Source of the DNA: Salinibacterium sp. M195
Lineage (GTDB): Bacteria > Actinomycetota > Actinomycetes > Actinomycetales > Microbacteriaceae
Reading direction: 5' to 3'
Length of the DNA: 64,000 nt
Assembly (NCBI RefSeq): GCF_019443965.1
Contig: NZ_CP040814.1
Span: 1 to 64,000 of the forward strand
Positions 16,239 through 27,026 of the stretch are shown one piece after another. How positions within the stretch are numbered: position 1 is the first letter of the stretch; each line of letters opens with the position of its first letter. The notes under the pieces are model-generated. The model ran no database searches, had not been told where the DNA came from, and worked only from the letters and a program-made list of their open reading frames with translations. The position numbers and the translations under genes are program-made.

Positions 16239-17391
16239 AAGTAAACCTAACGATAAGAGTGGGCGAGCGATAAGTAATGCGAAGTCCAGTGAAAACGACA
16301 CGAAGTACTGCAAGATAGGGCGCGAGAGACGATCGCCACGATGATTCCGATGACGTTACTTTCGCCGTCACAGTGATCATTGCCCCAGCGGGGGTCTTGT
16401 CAATTTCCAAGCGAACACTCTCCTTCGAGAGTTCGTCTCCACTCGCTACCGCGAGCACGGCAGCACGGAGTGCGGTGCGCTGATGAGACGTCATTGCGCC
16501 GGCGAGTCGATGTGGGTCTCGAATTCGGAGTCCATCGTCGAGTACGCCGAAGGACGTCGCCACGACAGACTCCAACCAGCTGCGATTGACTTCAGTAACC
16601 ATGAGAGAGCGGATCGACTCTGAGTACTCTGCCGCCCGCGCTCGGTCGTCTGGCGAGATAATTCTCCGCTCGATCAGCTCTGCGAAAAGCGGAACCACGT
16701 CGCGATTCAAGATAGTAATTCGGTCTTGCTGCACGGAACGTGCCACGCCAACGTGTTGCCTCTTCAGCTGACGGTTCGCCGCTCGGCGCGCACGGGACTC
16801 CCATCGCTGATGAGTGGCCGCCAACGAACGGGCGAATGCGGCACCTCCCAGAGACATGGTGAGCACAGGCGTGAGCGAAAAGAGCACCACGATCATCGGC
16901 GGCGCTGAAACGCTCGTCACTACCGACTGCACCAGAGCAATGAACCCGGTAAAGATTGATGCGATCACGCCGACGGTGAGGAGTTCTTCTGCCGGACGGT
17001 ATGGCGCGAGCGACATGCACGCTGTGCCAATGGCAAGAGGGCCCCAGAAGTCTGTAAGCAGCACCGCGTTGTGACCGAGCGACGCTGAGCTTAACGCAAA
17101 GGCGATCACCAAGAGTCCGACAATGAAGGCATAGAGGCCGGTGCTGAACGGTGCCCGAAGTGGACTGGTACCAAAAATTATTGCGCCACAGGCGATCGCG
17201 ATGAGAGCCAACGCCAGCTGCGCCATCAGCGGATGGTGACTGCTGTCAGCGCTGTTAGCGGTCATCACAATACTGAAAGCGAGAATGCCCACTGTCGACG
17301 CGATGGTCACCAACCGACCATCGAGAGTACCCAAAGGATCGAGCTGCTGGATTGACTCCGACGAAATCGTGCCGTTCTCAGAGACACTCAC
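16225..17391 (-). CDS. Membrane pseudo-histidine-kinase-like protein
   Basis: A 388-residue protein: about six transmembrane helices (about 28-195), then a charged helical linker and a cytoplasmic domain. It lies between a sensor kinase and its regulator and overlaps both. Where a HisKA_3 kinase has HD, this protein has RD in ILNRDVVPLFAEL, and I see no N-box asparagine or DxGxG ATP motif in the region that should hold them (RAAVLAVASGD onwards). I read it as a degenerate kinase that may modulate the active one. Similarity is by architecture and position only; it may be an unrelated membrane protein. Confidence 0.55.
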   Translation of the reverse strand: MSVSENGTISSESIQQLDPLGTLDGRLVTIASTVGILAFSIVMTANSADSSHHPLMAQLALALIAIACGAIIFGTSPLRAPFSTGLYAFIVGLLVIAFALSSASLGHNAVLLTDFWGPLAIGTACMSLAPYRPAEELLTVGVIASIFTGFIALVQSVVTSVSAPPMIVVLFSLTPVLTMSLGGAAFARSLAATHQRWESRARRAANRQLKRQHVGVARSVQQDRITILNRDVVPLFAELIERRIISPDDRARAAEYSESIRSLMVTEVNRSWLESVVATSFGVLDDGLRIRDPHRLAGAMTSHQRTALRAAVLAVASGDELSKESVRLEIDKTPAGAMITVTAKVTSSESSWRSSLAPYLAVLRVVFTGLRITYRSPTLIVRFTYDTP

Positions 17392-18608
17392 GATGTCGGC
17401 TCCACCGATAAAGCCGGTTGGCGGTCGGGCACCGGAACCCGGATCATGACTGACGTGCCGAGCCCCGGGGTCGACCAGACTTGAACGGTGCCTTCAACGA
17501 GTTCCATGCGGCGGCGAACCGATTGCCTCAAGCCGAGCCTGTCTGCCCCTGTCTCTGCCTCGTCGAACCCCTTTCCTGCATCAACGACCAGCACGCTCAC
17601 TTCGGCGGGAGACGCAAAAATGGCGACTTCAGCCTGCATCACTCCGGAGTGTTTGATGACGTTAACGAGGCACTGTTTCACTGCTGGCCCTAGTGCGGCA
17701 GCGCCGCGGGAATCTAACAGTGAGAGTGACGTCAGATCACCAGTGATCTCCACCTCAAGCTCCATAGCGCGCGCTTCCGTTATCGCGGTAAGCAGCGCGC
17801 TCTTTTGCCAATCGGAGCGCACGCTGTCGCTGGCATCATTCGCGGCTTCGGAAAGCCACTCCTCCCCGACCAGAACTTCGAGATCGCGCTTGATCTCTCG
17901 TTGCAGCTGAGGACTCATCGCACCGAAAGGGGCATTCGCGATCGCCGCGAGATGTCCGAGAACGGTGTCATGCATGACTGCGGCGGATGTCGCCTCGATG
18001 CCGTATCGCAGGTTCGCAAACTCATCGTCCCGAGCTGCGCGATGAAGGTTTGATTGAACACGGCGGACACCACGCTGGCTCAGCCTGAGGGTAGCCAGGA
18101 CAACAAGGACGGCGATGTAGACCGCAAAGGTACTCATGTCCAAGTTAACCGTTCCCGTCAGCTGCCAGCTGGCCAAGGCCACTGCGCTCTCAGCGACTAT
18201 GAGCCCAGCGGTACACCAGAGAGCGCCCCACAGTGCGCTAGCTCCCGAACCGCCGACGAGCATGAGAGCGATGTTCGGAAGGTTGACGAGGTACTGCCCA
18301 ACGGCGCCCAAAGGTTCCATCTGGGAGTAAACGGTGAGGAAGAACCAGTACGCGGCCGGGCCACCAATGAAAATGTGGGCAACGCTAAAGAAAATTGTCC
18401 GGTAGCGGTTGACCAGGATCACGGTCACGAGCAGAGGAACGAGCGCCAACGCGGCTGGGAAGAGTTCTTTGTCGGCATCGGCTACATCGACGCTCACGAC
18501 GCCGACGAGGGCCAAAGAGAGGCAGACGAGCGCGACCGCGTTGACGGTGCGGGCGAAGGCTCGACTCACACTCTCTTTACGCAGGTGCGCAGGCAAGCCG
18601 ATAGACAT
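17388..18608 (-). CDS. Sensor histidine kinase (HisKA_3/NarL-type)
   Basis: A 406-residue inner-membrane kinase. About six hydrophobic helices (about 15-180) precede a dimerisation helix with the phospho-acceptor motif MHDTVLGHL (His213-Asp214) and a GHKL ATPase domain: N-box CLVNVIKHSG, G1 box DAGKGF and GLRQSVRRRMELVEGTVQVWSTPGLGTSV. These are the features of kinases that pair with NarL-type regulators. It heads the operon and its stop overlaps the next start by ATGA. Repeats upstream at 18658-18725 may be the control site. The stimulus is unknown. Confidence 0.88.
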   Translation of the reverse strand: MSIGLPAHLRKESVSRAFARTVNAVALVCLSLALVGVVSVDVADADKELFPAALALVPLLVTVILVNRYRTIFFSVAHIFIGGPAAYWFFLTVYSQMEPLGAVGQYLVNLPNIALMLVGGSGASALWGALWCTAGLIVAESAVALASWQLTGTVNLDMSTFAVYIAVLVVLATLRLSQRGVRRVQSNLHRAARDDEFANLRYGIEATSAAVMHDTVLGHLAAIANAPFGAMSPQLQREIKRDLEVLVGEEWLSEAANDASDSVRSDWQKSALLTAITEARAMELEVEITGDLTSLSLLDSRGAAALGPAVKQCLVNVIKHSGVMQAEVAIFASPAEVSVLVVDAGKGFDEAETGADRLGLRQSVRRRMELVEGTVQVWSTPGLGTSVMIRVPVPDRQPALSVEPTS

Positions 18609-18657
18609 GCACGCTCCCGTTCACTGTGCTGAAGATGTAGCAGCTCCAGTATGGCAG

Positions 18658-18725
18658 CATTCGGGGTACGTCGTGTACCCCGCACTTGGGGTACATTCCG
18701 ACAAATGTTGCCGCATTCGGGGGAC
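18658..18725 (-). promoter_or_regulatory. GGGGTAC repeat cluster upstream of the kinase operon
   Basis: GGGGTAC occurs at 18663-18669 and 18688-18694, with the inverse GTACCCC at 18675-18681. A longer direct repeat GCATTCGGGG(T/G)AC lies at 18658-18670 and 18713-18725. The cluster is 50-117 bp upstream of the kinase start, in the gap after mqo. It fits binding by the operon's own response regulator, which is inferred. Confidence 0.45.
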
Positions 18726-18746
18726 AACGGCCGCACCGCTGTACAG

Positions 18747-20222
18747 CTAAGCGTGAATGTGCAGCGCTTTCGCGGTCGTGGCGAGAGTCTCGCGCGCCAG
18801 TTCGGGCGAATCGGAAAGCTGCTGGCCGAAGCTCGGGATCATTTTTTCGATCTTCGGACGCCAGTCATCCATGCGCTCCGGGAAGCACTTCTCGACCAGT
18901 CCCAGCATGATCGGAACAGCCGTGGAAGCTCCGGGCGATGCCCCCAATAGACCTGCGATGCTGCCGTCAGCAGACGTCACCACTTCTGTACCAAACTGCA
19001 ACACGCCGATCTTCTTCGGGTCTTTCTTCATCACCTGAACACGCTGGCCAGCGGTAATGCGGTACCAGTCTTCAGGATTCGCGTTCGGAACGAAAGCCTT
19101 GAGTTCGTCGAATTTGGTCTCGGGGCTTGCCATAAGCTGCCCCACCAGATACTTCACGAGCGAAAGATTACTGAGTCCGGCGGCAACCATCGGAAAGAGG
19201 TTGTGCCACCGGATCGACGCGAACAGATCGAGAACTGAACCTGTCTTCAAGAACTTCGGGCTGAATCCCGCGTAAGGGCCGAACATGAGACTGCCCTGAC
19301 CATCAACAACACGAAGGTCGAGGTGAGGTACAGACATCGGCGGCGAACCAACAGCAGCCTTGCCGTAAACCTTGGCGCTGTGGGCAGCCACGATCTCCGG
19401 GTTGTCAGTGCGCAAGAATTCGCCGCTCACGGGGAAGCCGCCGAAACCACGAATCTCTTTGATCCCTGACTTCTGCAACAGGTTGAGGGCGTAGCCGCCA
19501 GCACCGACGAAGACAAAACGCGCAGTGACAGGTTCGACCGGAGTGCTACCGATATCGTGACGGAGCTTAATCTTCCACAGGCCATCACGCTGCTTCTTGA
19601 GGTTAGTCACCAGAATGCCTGTATTGAGCGCGGCACCCGACTCCACCAAGTTGTTAACGAGAAAGTGAGACAGCGCACCGAAATCGACGTCGGTTCCCGA
19701 GGGGATATGAGTGGCTGCGACAGGCTCCGCCTTGCGGCGACCTGGCATCATGAGAGGTGCCCAGCCATGGATAACTGCGGGATCCTCGCTGTACTCCATG
19801 CCAGCGAACAGCGGGTGATCCTTGAGCGCGTCAAACCGCTTGCGCAGGTACTCGACGTTTGTCTCCCCCCACACGAAACTCATGTGCGGTGTCGGATTGA
19901 TGAACGAGCTCGGCTCGGGCAGTGCACCCTCATTCACGAGATACGACCAGAACTGCCGCGAAACTTGGAATTGCTCGTTCACCTTCACCGCACTCGAAAT
20001 TTCGATAGAGCCATCGCTCTTTTGCGGGGTGTAATTGAGCTCGCACAGCGCGGAATGTCCGGTGCCAGCGTTGTTCCAAGGGTTCGAGCTTTCCTGGGCG
20101 AGATCGCCAAGACGCTCGAAGATTTGGATGTCCCAGTCAGGCTGCAATTGCTTCAACAGCGTTCCCAGGGTGGCACTCATGATTCCGCCGCCGATAAGCG
20201 CGACGTCGACGGTTTTGTTCAC
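18747..20222 (-). CDS. mqo: Malate:quinone oxidoreductase
   Basis: FAD-dependent peripheral membrane enzyme oxidising malate to oxaloacetate with electrons passed to quinone. The 491-residue product starts with the dinucleotide fold VDVALIGGGIMSATLG and the family signature NPWNNAGTGHSALCELNYTP, later FVFVGAGGYALNLLQKSGI and FGPYAGFSPKFLK. The start is GTG, overlapping the stop of the upstream SGNH lipoprotein gene (GTGA). It is a complete, normal-length Mqo. Confidence 0.96.
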   Translation of the reverse strand: MNKTVDVALIGGGIMSATLGTLLKQLQPDWDIQIFERLGDLAQESSNPWNNAGTGHSALCELNYTPQKSDGSIEISSAVKVNEQFQVSRQFWSYLVNEGALPEPSSFINPTPHMSFVWGETNVEYLRKRFDALKDHPLFAGMEYSEDPAVIHGWAPLMMPGRRKAEPVAATHIPSGTDVDFGALSHFLVNNLVESGAALNTGILVTNLKKQRDGLWKIKLRHDIGSTPVEPVTARFVFVGAGGYALNLLQKSGIKEIRGFGGFPVSGEFLRTDNPEIVAAHSAKVYGKAAVGSPPMSVPHLDLRVVDGQGSLMFGPYAGFSPKFLKTGSVLDLFASIRWHNLFPMVAAGLSNLSLVKYLVGQLMASPETKFDELKAFVPNANPEDWYRITAGQRVQVMKKDPKKIGVLQFGTEVVTSADGSIAGLLGASPGASTAVPIMLGLVEKCFPERMDDWRPKIEKMIPSFGQQLSDSPELARETLATTAKALHIHA

Positions 20223-20914
20223 AACTCCACTTTAGCCTTCTGTGAGAGCCCCAAAGTGCGAAGAGCCTGATCCATCTCTCTTGCCATCGCGGCGTAACCA
20301 TCATCGTTGGGATGCAGCCCGTCACTGGCCATCCACTCAGGGTGGCCCTCAATCCAGTGCGAGGCATCCGGAATATAGTCCGCCCCGATGCTCGCTGCCG
20401 CATCTTCCACCCAGCCGATGATTGTTTCGACCGACGCGGGGCGCTCATCCGTGTACCAGAACGGCTCAACAACAATGAAACGCGCATCCGGTAGCGCTGT
20501 AGTCAACCGAGTGAAATCCTCGGTGATCTGCGTGCGGATGTCATCCGACCGTGAATCGAAACTGAAGTTGTCGTTGAGGCCCATCGTGACGAACACGATA
20601 TCCGGATCATCGGCGATGATCAGACTCGGCAGATCGCCGTCTGCGAAATTACCGCGATTATTGATGAAACCGAGACCGTTCACGCTCGGGTTGAACTCAC
20701 TCCAGCCCCTCTGCTTGCTCACCACTGTCGACCATCGGTTGTTTGACGAGCTTGCGCCGGTGCCGAGAGTGTACGAATCACCGTAGAAGGCGACACGAGT
20801 GGCATCAGGATCGCGGACGTCCGACGAGACCGCGGTGCTGCAGGCGGTCAGCCCTATAGCCGCCGCGACCATGACGGTCGCGGCAATCGTGCGGGTGACA
20901 GAGTTGAACTTCAT
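20219..20914 (-). CDS. SGNH/GDSL hydrolase lipoprotein, copy 2
   Basis: A 231-residue predicted lipoprotein with signal peptide and lipobox LTAC at about 22-25. The hydrolase part has block I FYGDSYTLG (nucleophile Ser), GLNDNF and the C-terminal DGLHPND with catalytic Asp and His. Such enzymes are esterases or deacylases acting outside the membrane; the substrate is unknown. It is closely similar along its whole length to the neighbouring gene at 21009-21698, so the two are tandem duplicates. Its stop overlaps the mqo start. Confidence 0.88.
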   Translation of the reverse strand: MKFNSVTRTIAATVMVAAAIGLTACSTAVSSDVRDPDATRVAFYGDSYTLGTGASSSNNRWSTVVSKQRGWSEFNPSVNGLGFINNRGNFADGDLPSLIIADDPDIVFVTMGLNDNFSFDSRSDDIRTQITEDFTRLTTALPDARFIVVEPFWYTDERPASVETIIGWVEDAAASIGADYIPDASHWIEGHPEWMASDGLHPNDDGYAAMAREMDQALRTLGLSQKAKVEL

Positions 20915-21008
20915 ACCGAGAGTTCGGTGCGGGCAGGGGAATCGATAGCTACCGGTTGCCTGCGGGCCGCCATACGGCTGCCAAACGGCCAGCTAGTCCA
21001 CACGGTTA

Positions 21009-21698
21009 CTAAAGCCCGAACTTGCGGAGCGCCAGATGCATCTGAGCGGCAATGGCGGCGTGACCAGCATCATTCGGGTGAAGATTATCGCTGGCCATCC
21101 ACTCTGGATGTCCGGCAAGCCAATATGACGCATCGGGAATGTAATCGGCACCGACTTCGGTCGCAGCGTCGTGCACCCACGAAATTATTAGCTCAACCGA
21201 GGCCGGGCGTTGTGCCTTGTACCAAAATGGCTCAACAACGATGAGCTGGGCATCCGGAAGCTCCTCAGCTATTCGCTCGAGATCGCTCAGTATCTGACCG
21301 GGAAGCTCAGCCGCATAAGTATCAAAAGTGAAGTTGTCGTTGAGCCCCATCGTGACGATAACGACCTCTGGATCGTCCCCAATAATGAAACTCGGAAGAT
21401 CCCCATCGCCAAATACCGCTCGATTTCTCATGAACCCGAGACCGCTGACGCTGGGATTGAATTCGCTCCACCCATGCTGCTCGCTGAGCACGGTTGACCA
21501 CCGAAGTTCCTCCGCGGTTGCGCCAGTTCCTCGGGTGTAGGAGTCGCCGTAAAAAGCAACGTGAAGACCTTCGGCATCAGCGGCAGTGACAATGACTGGC
21601 TCCCCCGAGGCTGACACACTCGCACAGCCCATCAGCCCGAGGGTCGCCGCAACCACAACGGTCGCAACGAGCGTGCGAGCTACAGAGTCGAGTTTCAT
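21009..21698 (-). CDS. SGNH/GDSL hydrolase lipoprotein, copy 1
   Basis: A 229-residue paralogue of the next gene: MKLDSVARTLVATVVV signal region, lipobox LMGC, FYGDSYTRGTGA, GFMRNRAVFGDGDLPSFIIGDDPEVVIVTMGLNDNF and DNLHPNDAGHA. Catalytic Ser, Gly, Asn, Asp and His are all present. A much longer upstream frame exists but crosses asd; the ATG at 21698 has the same surroundings (CGGTATGAA) as in the paralogue. Ninety-four bases separate the copies, so they may be co-transcribed. Confidence 0.88.
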   Translation of the reverse strand: MKLDSVARTLVATVVVAATLGLMGCASVSASGEPVIVTAADAEGLHVAFYGDSYTRGTGATAEELRWSTVLSEQHGWSEFNPSVSGLGFMRNRAVFGDGDLPSFIIGDDPEVVIVTMGLNDNFTFDTYAAELPGQILSDLERIAEELPDAQLIVVEPFWYKAQRPASVELIISWVHDAATEVGADYIPDASYWLAGHPEWMASDNLHPNDAGHAAIAAQMHLALRKFGL

Positions 21699-21738
21699 AC
21701 CGGAGGGTCGATGCAGCCGCTCAAGAGGATTGCTCCTG

Positions 21739-22815
<1,077 letters not shown>

Positions 22816-22874
22816 CTAAGTTTTGTGTTCGCCACCTTAGCGCCGAACCGCGAAAATACAGAAACTGCGACCGC

Positions 22875-24140
22875 TTAGCGGCCAGTGCCGGCGTGAACTA
22901 CAGCCTCTTCATCACCATCAAGCCCGAACGCGGTATGAACAACGCGCACAGCCTCAGCAACAGTGTCGGCCCGCGTCACCACCGAAATGCGAATCTCACT
23001 CGTGGAGATCATTTCCATGTTGATACCGGCCTCAAACAGTGCAGTAAACAATCGCGCGGAAACTCCCGCGTTAGTGCGCATACCGCCACCAACAACCGAA
23101 AGCTTGCCGATCTGATCATCGTGCTGCAGCGACTCGAAGCCAACTTCGTCTTGACGGAAGGTCAGCGCACGCAGCACGTCTTCGGCATCCGACTTTTTCA
23201 AAGTGAAAGAAATGTCGGTTCGACCCGTGGATGCTGCAGAAACGTTCTGCACGATCATGTCGATGTTCGCATCGGCTGAGGCCACAATCGTGAAGATCTG
23301 CGCGGCCTTGCCTGGCACGTCAGGAACCCCAACCACGGTGATCTTTGCTTCGCTGAGATCAGAGGCGACACCTGTGATGATTGACTCTTCCACGCTCTCT
23401 CCATCCTTCAGATTGACCACTAACGTGCCCGGGTTGTTGTTGAACGATGACCGCACGTGAATTGTTACCCCGTGTCGGCGTGCATATTCAACCGCACGAA
23501 CATCGAGCACCTTTGCGCCTGCCGCAGCAAGCTCCAACATTTCTTCGCACGTGACGACATTGACCTTGCCTGCCGACTTCACGATGCGGGGGTCAGCGGT
23601 AAAGATTCCGTCTACGTCAGTGTAAATCTCGCACGTTTCAGCGCCGAGAGCAGCGGCGAGTGCGACCGCTGTGGTGTCAGATCCACCGCGACCGAGGGTC
23701 GTAATGTCTCCTGTGCCCCGGTTGAACCCTTGGAAGCCAGCGACAATCGCGATAGCGCCGTCGTCAAGGGCTTCGCGAACGCGACGGGGGGAAACCTCAA
23801 CGATGCGTGCAGCCCCGTGCTGAGCATCCGTGACCATCCCGGCCTGACTGCCCGTGTAACTGCGGGCGTCTACGCCCAAGCTTTTGATCGCCATCGCTAA
23901 GAGAGCCATCGAGATTCGCTCACCGGCAGTAAGCAACATGTCGAGTTCACGACCGGCAGGAACGGGAACCACCTGGGCGGCGAGGTCGAATAGTTCGTCG
24001 GTGGTGTCGCCCATCGCCGAAACGACAACGACAACGTCGTTACCGGCTTTGCGGGTTTCGACGATGCGCTTGGCGACGCGCTTAATACTCTCAGCGTCGG
24101 CAACGGATGAGCCACCGAACTTCTGAACGATGAGGCTCAT
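22875..24140 (-). CDS. lysC: Aspartate kinase
   Basis: Phosphorylates aspartate at the head of the aspartate amino-acid pathway. The 421-residue protein begins [19 protein letters not shown] (kinase signature) and ends in two ACT regulatory domains ([17 protein letters not shown] and [19 protein letters not shown]), so feedback inhibition is expected. ATG at 24140 is chosen because CAGGAGAA lies just upstream, although the open frame extends further. Gram-positive relatives often also produce the C-terminal half from an internal start; none was resolved here. Confidence 0.95.
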
Positions 24141-24233
24141 TGTTCTCCTGAAGCGGGTCTTTGCGGGCAGGTGATGCCCAAAATGCGAGTCTAACGGTGC
24201 GTGCACGCCCCGCCGAGTTCGTTACGGGAAGCG

Positions 24234-24833
24234 CTAATGTTCGACAGTTCGGCGGCCTTCGAAGGCCCGCCCAAGCGTGACTTCGTCGGCATATTCCAAA
24301 TCTCCACCGACCGGGAGACCCGATGCGAGGCGCGAAATTCGAAGGTTGGGCTGAACCAGAAGCCGCGTCAGGTAGGTAGCGGTTGCTTCACCTTCGAGAT
24401 TGGGGTCGGTCGCGATGATGACTTCTGTGACGACACCGTCAGCCAACCGGCCTAAGAGTTGCTTGATGCGCAACTGGTCTGGACCGATTCCGTCGATGGG
24501 GCTGATAGCTCCACCAAGTACATGATACAGCCCGTGGAATTCGCGAGTGCGCTCGATGGCGACGACGTCTTTGGCCTCTTCGACCACACAGATCGAGGAG
24601 GGTGAGCGGCGAGGGTCACGACAAATTGAGCAGGTTTCGTGCTCAGTCACGTTGCCGCAAATCGCACAAAAATGGACCTTGTCGCGGATGTCGTTGAGCA
24701 GTTCTGCAAGTCGACGGACGTCAAAGCTCTCGGTCTGCAAAATGTGGAACGCGATGCGCTGAGCAGACTTCGGCCCAATGCCGGGCAGCCGACCGAGTTC
24801 GTCGATCAGTTCTTGAACAATTCCGTCGTACAC
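24234..24833 (-). CDS. recR: Recombination mediator RecR
   Basis: A 199-residue RecR, which with RecO (and RecF) loads RecA on gaps. An N-terminal helix-hairpin-helix ([20 protein letters not shown]) is followed by a four-cysteine zinc finger ([16 protein letters not shown], about 57-72) and a Toprim domain ([10 protein letters not shown] ... [19 protein letters not shown]). It begins 3 bp after the dnaX stop. No ybaB/ebfC gene lies between dnaX and recR. Confidence 0.96.
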   Translation of the reverse strand: MYDGIVQELIDELGRLPGIGPKSAQRIAFHILQTESFDVRRLAELLNDIRDKVHFCAICGNVTEHETCSICRDPRRSPSSICVVEEAKDVVAIERTREFHGLYHVLGGAISPIDGIGPDQLRIKQLLGRLADGVVTEVIIATDPNLEGEATATYLTRLLVQPNLRISRLASGLPVGGDLEYADEVTLGRAFEGRRTVEH

Positions 24834-24836
24834 GGC

Positions 24837-27026
24837 CTACTCATCTCTTGGCTGGGGCACTACTCGCGGCTCAACCTGTTGCTCTTCAATGAAGGTGGCG
24901 TTCAATAGTTCGCGCACTACTGATTCTCCGTAGCGGGAGCGGTCCATCTTGGCCGCTGTTACAGACATTGCTGCTTTCGCTAAAGACTCTGGCGGAGCTG
25001 GTGGTGCGGAGGCGGCGGCTTCCGCTAGCCGCTCAGACGTGGGCTTCTTTGCCGCTTGCTGCGCGATGGCGCTTCCTCGTGCCGCGGCTGAATCACCGTC
25101 AGGCTCTGGATCCGACTCGGGAATCGCTGCTACAGCCCAGCCGCCAGATTCGCGATCTTCGGCCGGCGCAGGCTCCTCGGGTTCTGGGACCTCGTCTGCG
25201 GCGGGCGGGGCCTGTTGACTCGAAGTCGGAGCGGCTGGTTCGCTCGACTGCTCTGGGCGCGATGGCGGCGGGCTCGCTGGCGCCGGACTCGCTGGCGCCG
25301 GGCTCGCTGGCGGGGCAGCGTTCGTGCCTTCCACCCGCGCCATGAGCGCTGGTTCGAAGCCGAGCACGTGCACGAAGGCTTTCTTGAGGTAGTCTCCGAC
25401 GCCTTCGCCTGGTGCACTGCGCTGCTTGAGTGCTTCGACGTCACGCTCGCTAGGGAACGAGAGCACCAAAATTTTGTCATCACGAAGTTCGAGCGGCTTG
25501 GCGGTGAAAACGACCATCCAGGCGGTGCGCTTGAGCTTTTGTACGACATCAAGAATTTCGGGCCACGAGTCTTTGACCTGTTGAATCGAGACCGGAGTGG
25601 TGCGTGGCGCGGCCGCCGGCGTCGAAAGCTCAGTGCCGGTTGCCGTCGGTTCCCTTACGGCAGCGGTAGGAGCGGGGGCGTGCGGAGGCGAAACCGACGG
25701 CGACGACTCGGCGCGAGCTGTTGGGCTTACCGTGGCCGACTGGGTGTCCGGGATCGCCGTTGTGGCCGGGTTAGATTGTGTGGCCGGGATCGGCATTGTC
25801 GAAGCGGTAGTCGGCACTGCTGAGGGCGCAGCCGTCGACGTCGCAGCCAACGACCCGTCACCTTCGATGCCGATGCGGCGTTCGAGCCGTTCAACTCTGG
25901 CGAGGGCTCCGCGCTGAGTGTTGTCGCTTGCCGGCACCAGAATGCGCGCGATCATCAGTTCAAGATGCAATCGTGGCGAGGTAGCGCCTGTCATGTCTGA
26001 CAGCGCCGCATTGACGACGTCGGCCGCTCGAGAAAGTTCGGCAGCACCAAGGGTGTGCGCCTGTTGCGCCATTCGTTCAAGCTGGTCCTGAGGGATGCCG
26101 CGCAAGACGGATGCCGCATTGGCAGCGGTGGCCGCAACAACGATCAGGTCGCGCATCCGCTCAAGAAGATCTTCTACGAAGCGCCGTGGATCTTGCCCGG
26201 TTTGGATAACCCGATCAACCGACGAGAACGCTGCGGCGGCATCGCCAGAGCCGAGCGCATCGATGACTTCATCGAGCAGCTCGGCGTGGGTGTAGCCGAG
26301 CAGAGCAACGGCTCGCTCGTAACCGACCATTGCTGTGTCGGAGCCAGCGATCAGTTGGTCGAGCAGCGAGAGAGTGTCACGAACTGATCCTCCACCGGCA
26401 CGCACAACGAGAGGAAGAACACCGGGCTCGACTTCTACCTTCTCGCTCTCTGAGAGCTGCTGAACGTAGTCAAGCATTTGTGCCGGCGGCACCAAGCGGA
26501 AGGGGTAGTGATGGGTGCGCGAACGAATCGTGCCAATCACCTTGTCTGGTTCGGTGGTCGCGAAGATGAACTTCACGTGCTCCGGCGGCTCTTCCACTAT
26601 CTTGAGCATCGCGTTGAAGCCTTGAGGCGTCACCATGTGCGCTTCATCGAGAATGAAAATTTTGAAGCGGTCGCGCGCAGGGGCGAACACGGCACGCTCA
26701 CGCAAATCACGAGCATCATCGACACCGTTGTGGCTTGCCGCGTCAATTTCGACAACATCGAGCGATCCGCCGCCGTCGCGAGAAAGCTCGACGCACGATG
26801 GGCAAACGCCACAGGGCGTGTCAGTCGGACCTTCTGCGCAGTTCAAGCAGCGCGCCAATATTCGGGCCGATGTTGTCTTGCCGCACCCACGCGGCCCGCT
26901 AAAGAGGTAAGCGTGATTAACGCGGTCGGTACGCAACGCTGTGCGCAGCGGATCCGTCACTTGAGACTGCCCGATGAGTTCAGCAAAAGTCTCGGGCCGG
27001 TATCGGCGATATAGGGCAGCAACCAC
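24837..27026 (-). CDS. dnaX: DNA polymerase III subunit gamma/tau
   Basis: Clamp-loader ATPase of the replisome, 729 residues from a GTG at 27026 (VVAALYRRYRPETFAELIGQ, the universal DnaX start). It has Walker A GPRGCGKTTSA, a zinc module with four cysteines (CLNCAEGPTDTPCGVCPSC), Walker B ILDEAH and sensor ATTEPDKV. After domain III a long Pro/Ala/Thr/Ser-rich segment (about 400-510) leads to a tau-like domain and an acidic Pro-Ala tail. The open frame extends to 27254, but that part has no family match and is treated as leader. It is first in dnaX-recR. Confidence 0.95.
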   Translation of the reverse strand: MVAALYRRYRPETFAELIGQSQVTDPLRTALRTDRVNHAYLFSGPRGCGKTTSARILARCLNCAEGPTDTPCGVCPSCVELSRDGGGSLDVVEIDAASHNGVDDARDLRERAVFAPARDRFKIFILDEAHMVTPQGFNAMLKIVEEPPEHVKFIFATTEPDKVIGTIRSRTHHYPFRLVPPAQMLDYVQQLSESEKVEVEPGVLPLVVRAGGGSVRDTLSLLDQLIAGSDTAMVGYERAVALLGYTHAELLDEVIDALGSGDAAAAFSSVDRVIQTGQDPRRFVEDLLERMRDLIVVAATAANAASVLRGIPQDQLERMAQQAHTLGAAELSRAADVVNAALSDMTGATSPRLHLELMIARILVPASDNTQRGALARVERLERRIGIEGDGSLAATSTAAPSAVPTTASTMPIPATQSNPATTAIPDTQSATVSPTARAESSPSVSPPHAPAPTAAVREPTATGTELSTPAAAPRTTPVSIQQVKDSWPEILDVVQKLKRTAWMVVFTAKPLELRDDKILVLSFPSERDVEALKQRSAPGEGVGDYLKKAFVHVLGFEPALMARVEGTNAAPPASPAPASPAPASPPPSRPEQSSEPAAPTSSQQAPPAADEVPEPEEPAPAEDRESGGWAVAAIPESDPEPDGDSAAARGSAIAQQAAKKPTSERLAEAAASAPPAPPESLAKAAMSVTAAKMDRSRYGESVVRELLNATFIEEQQVEPRVVPQPRDE

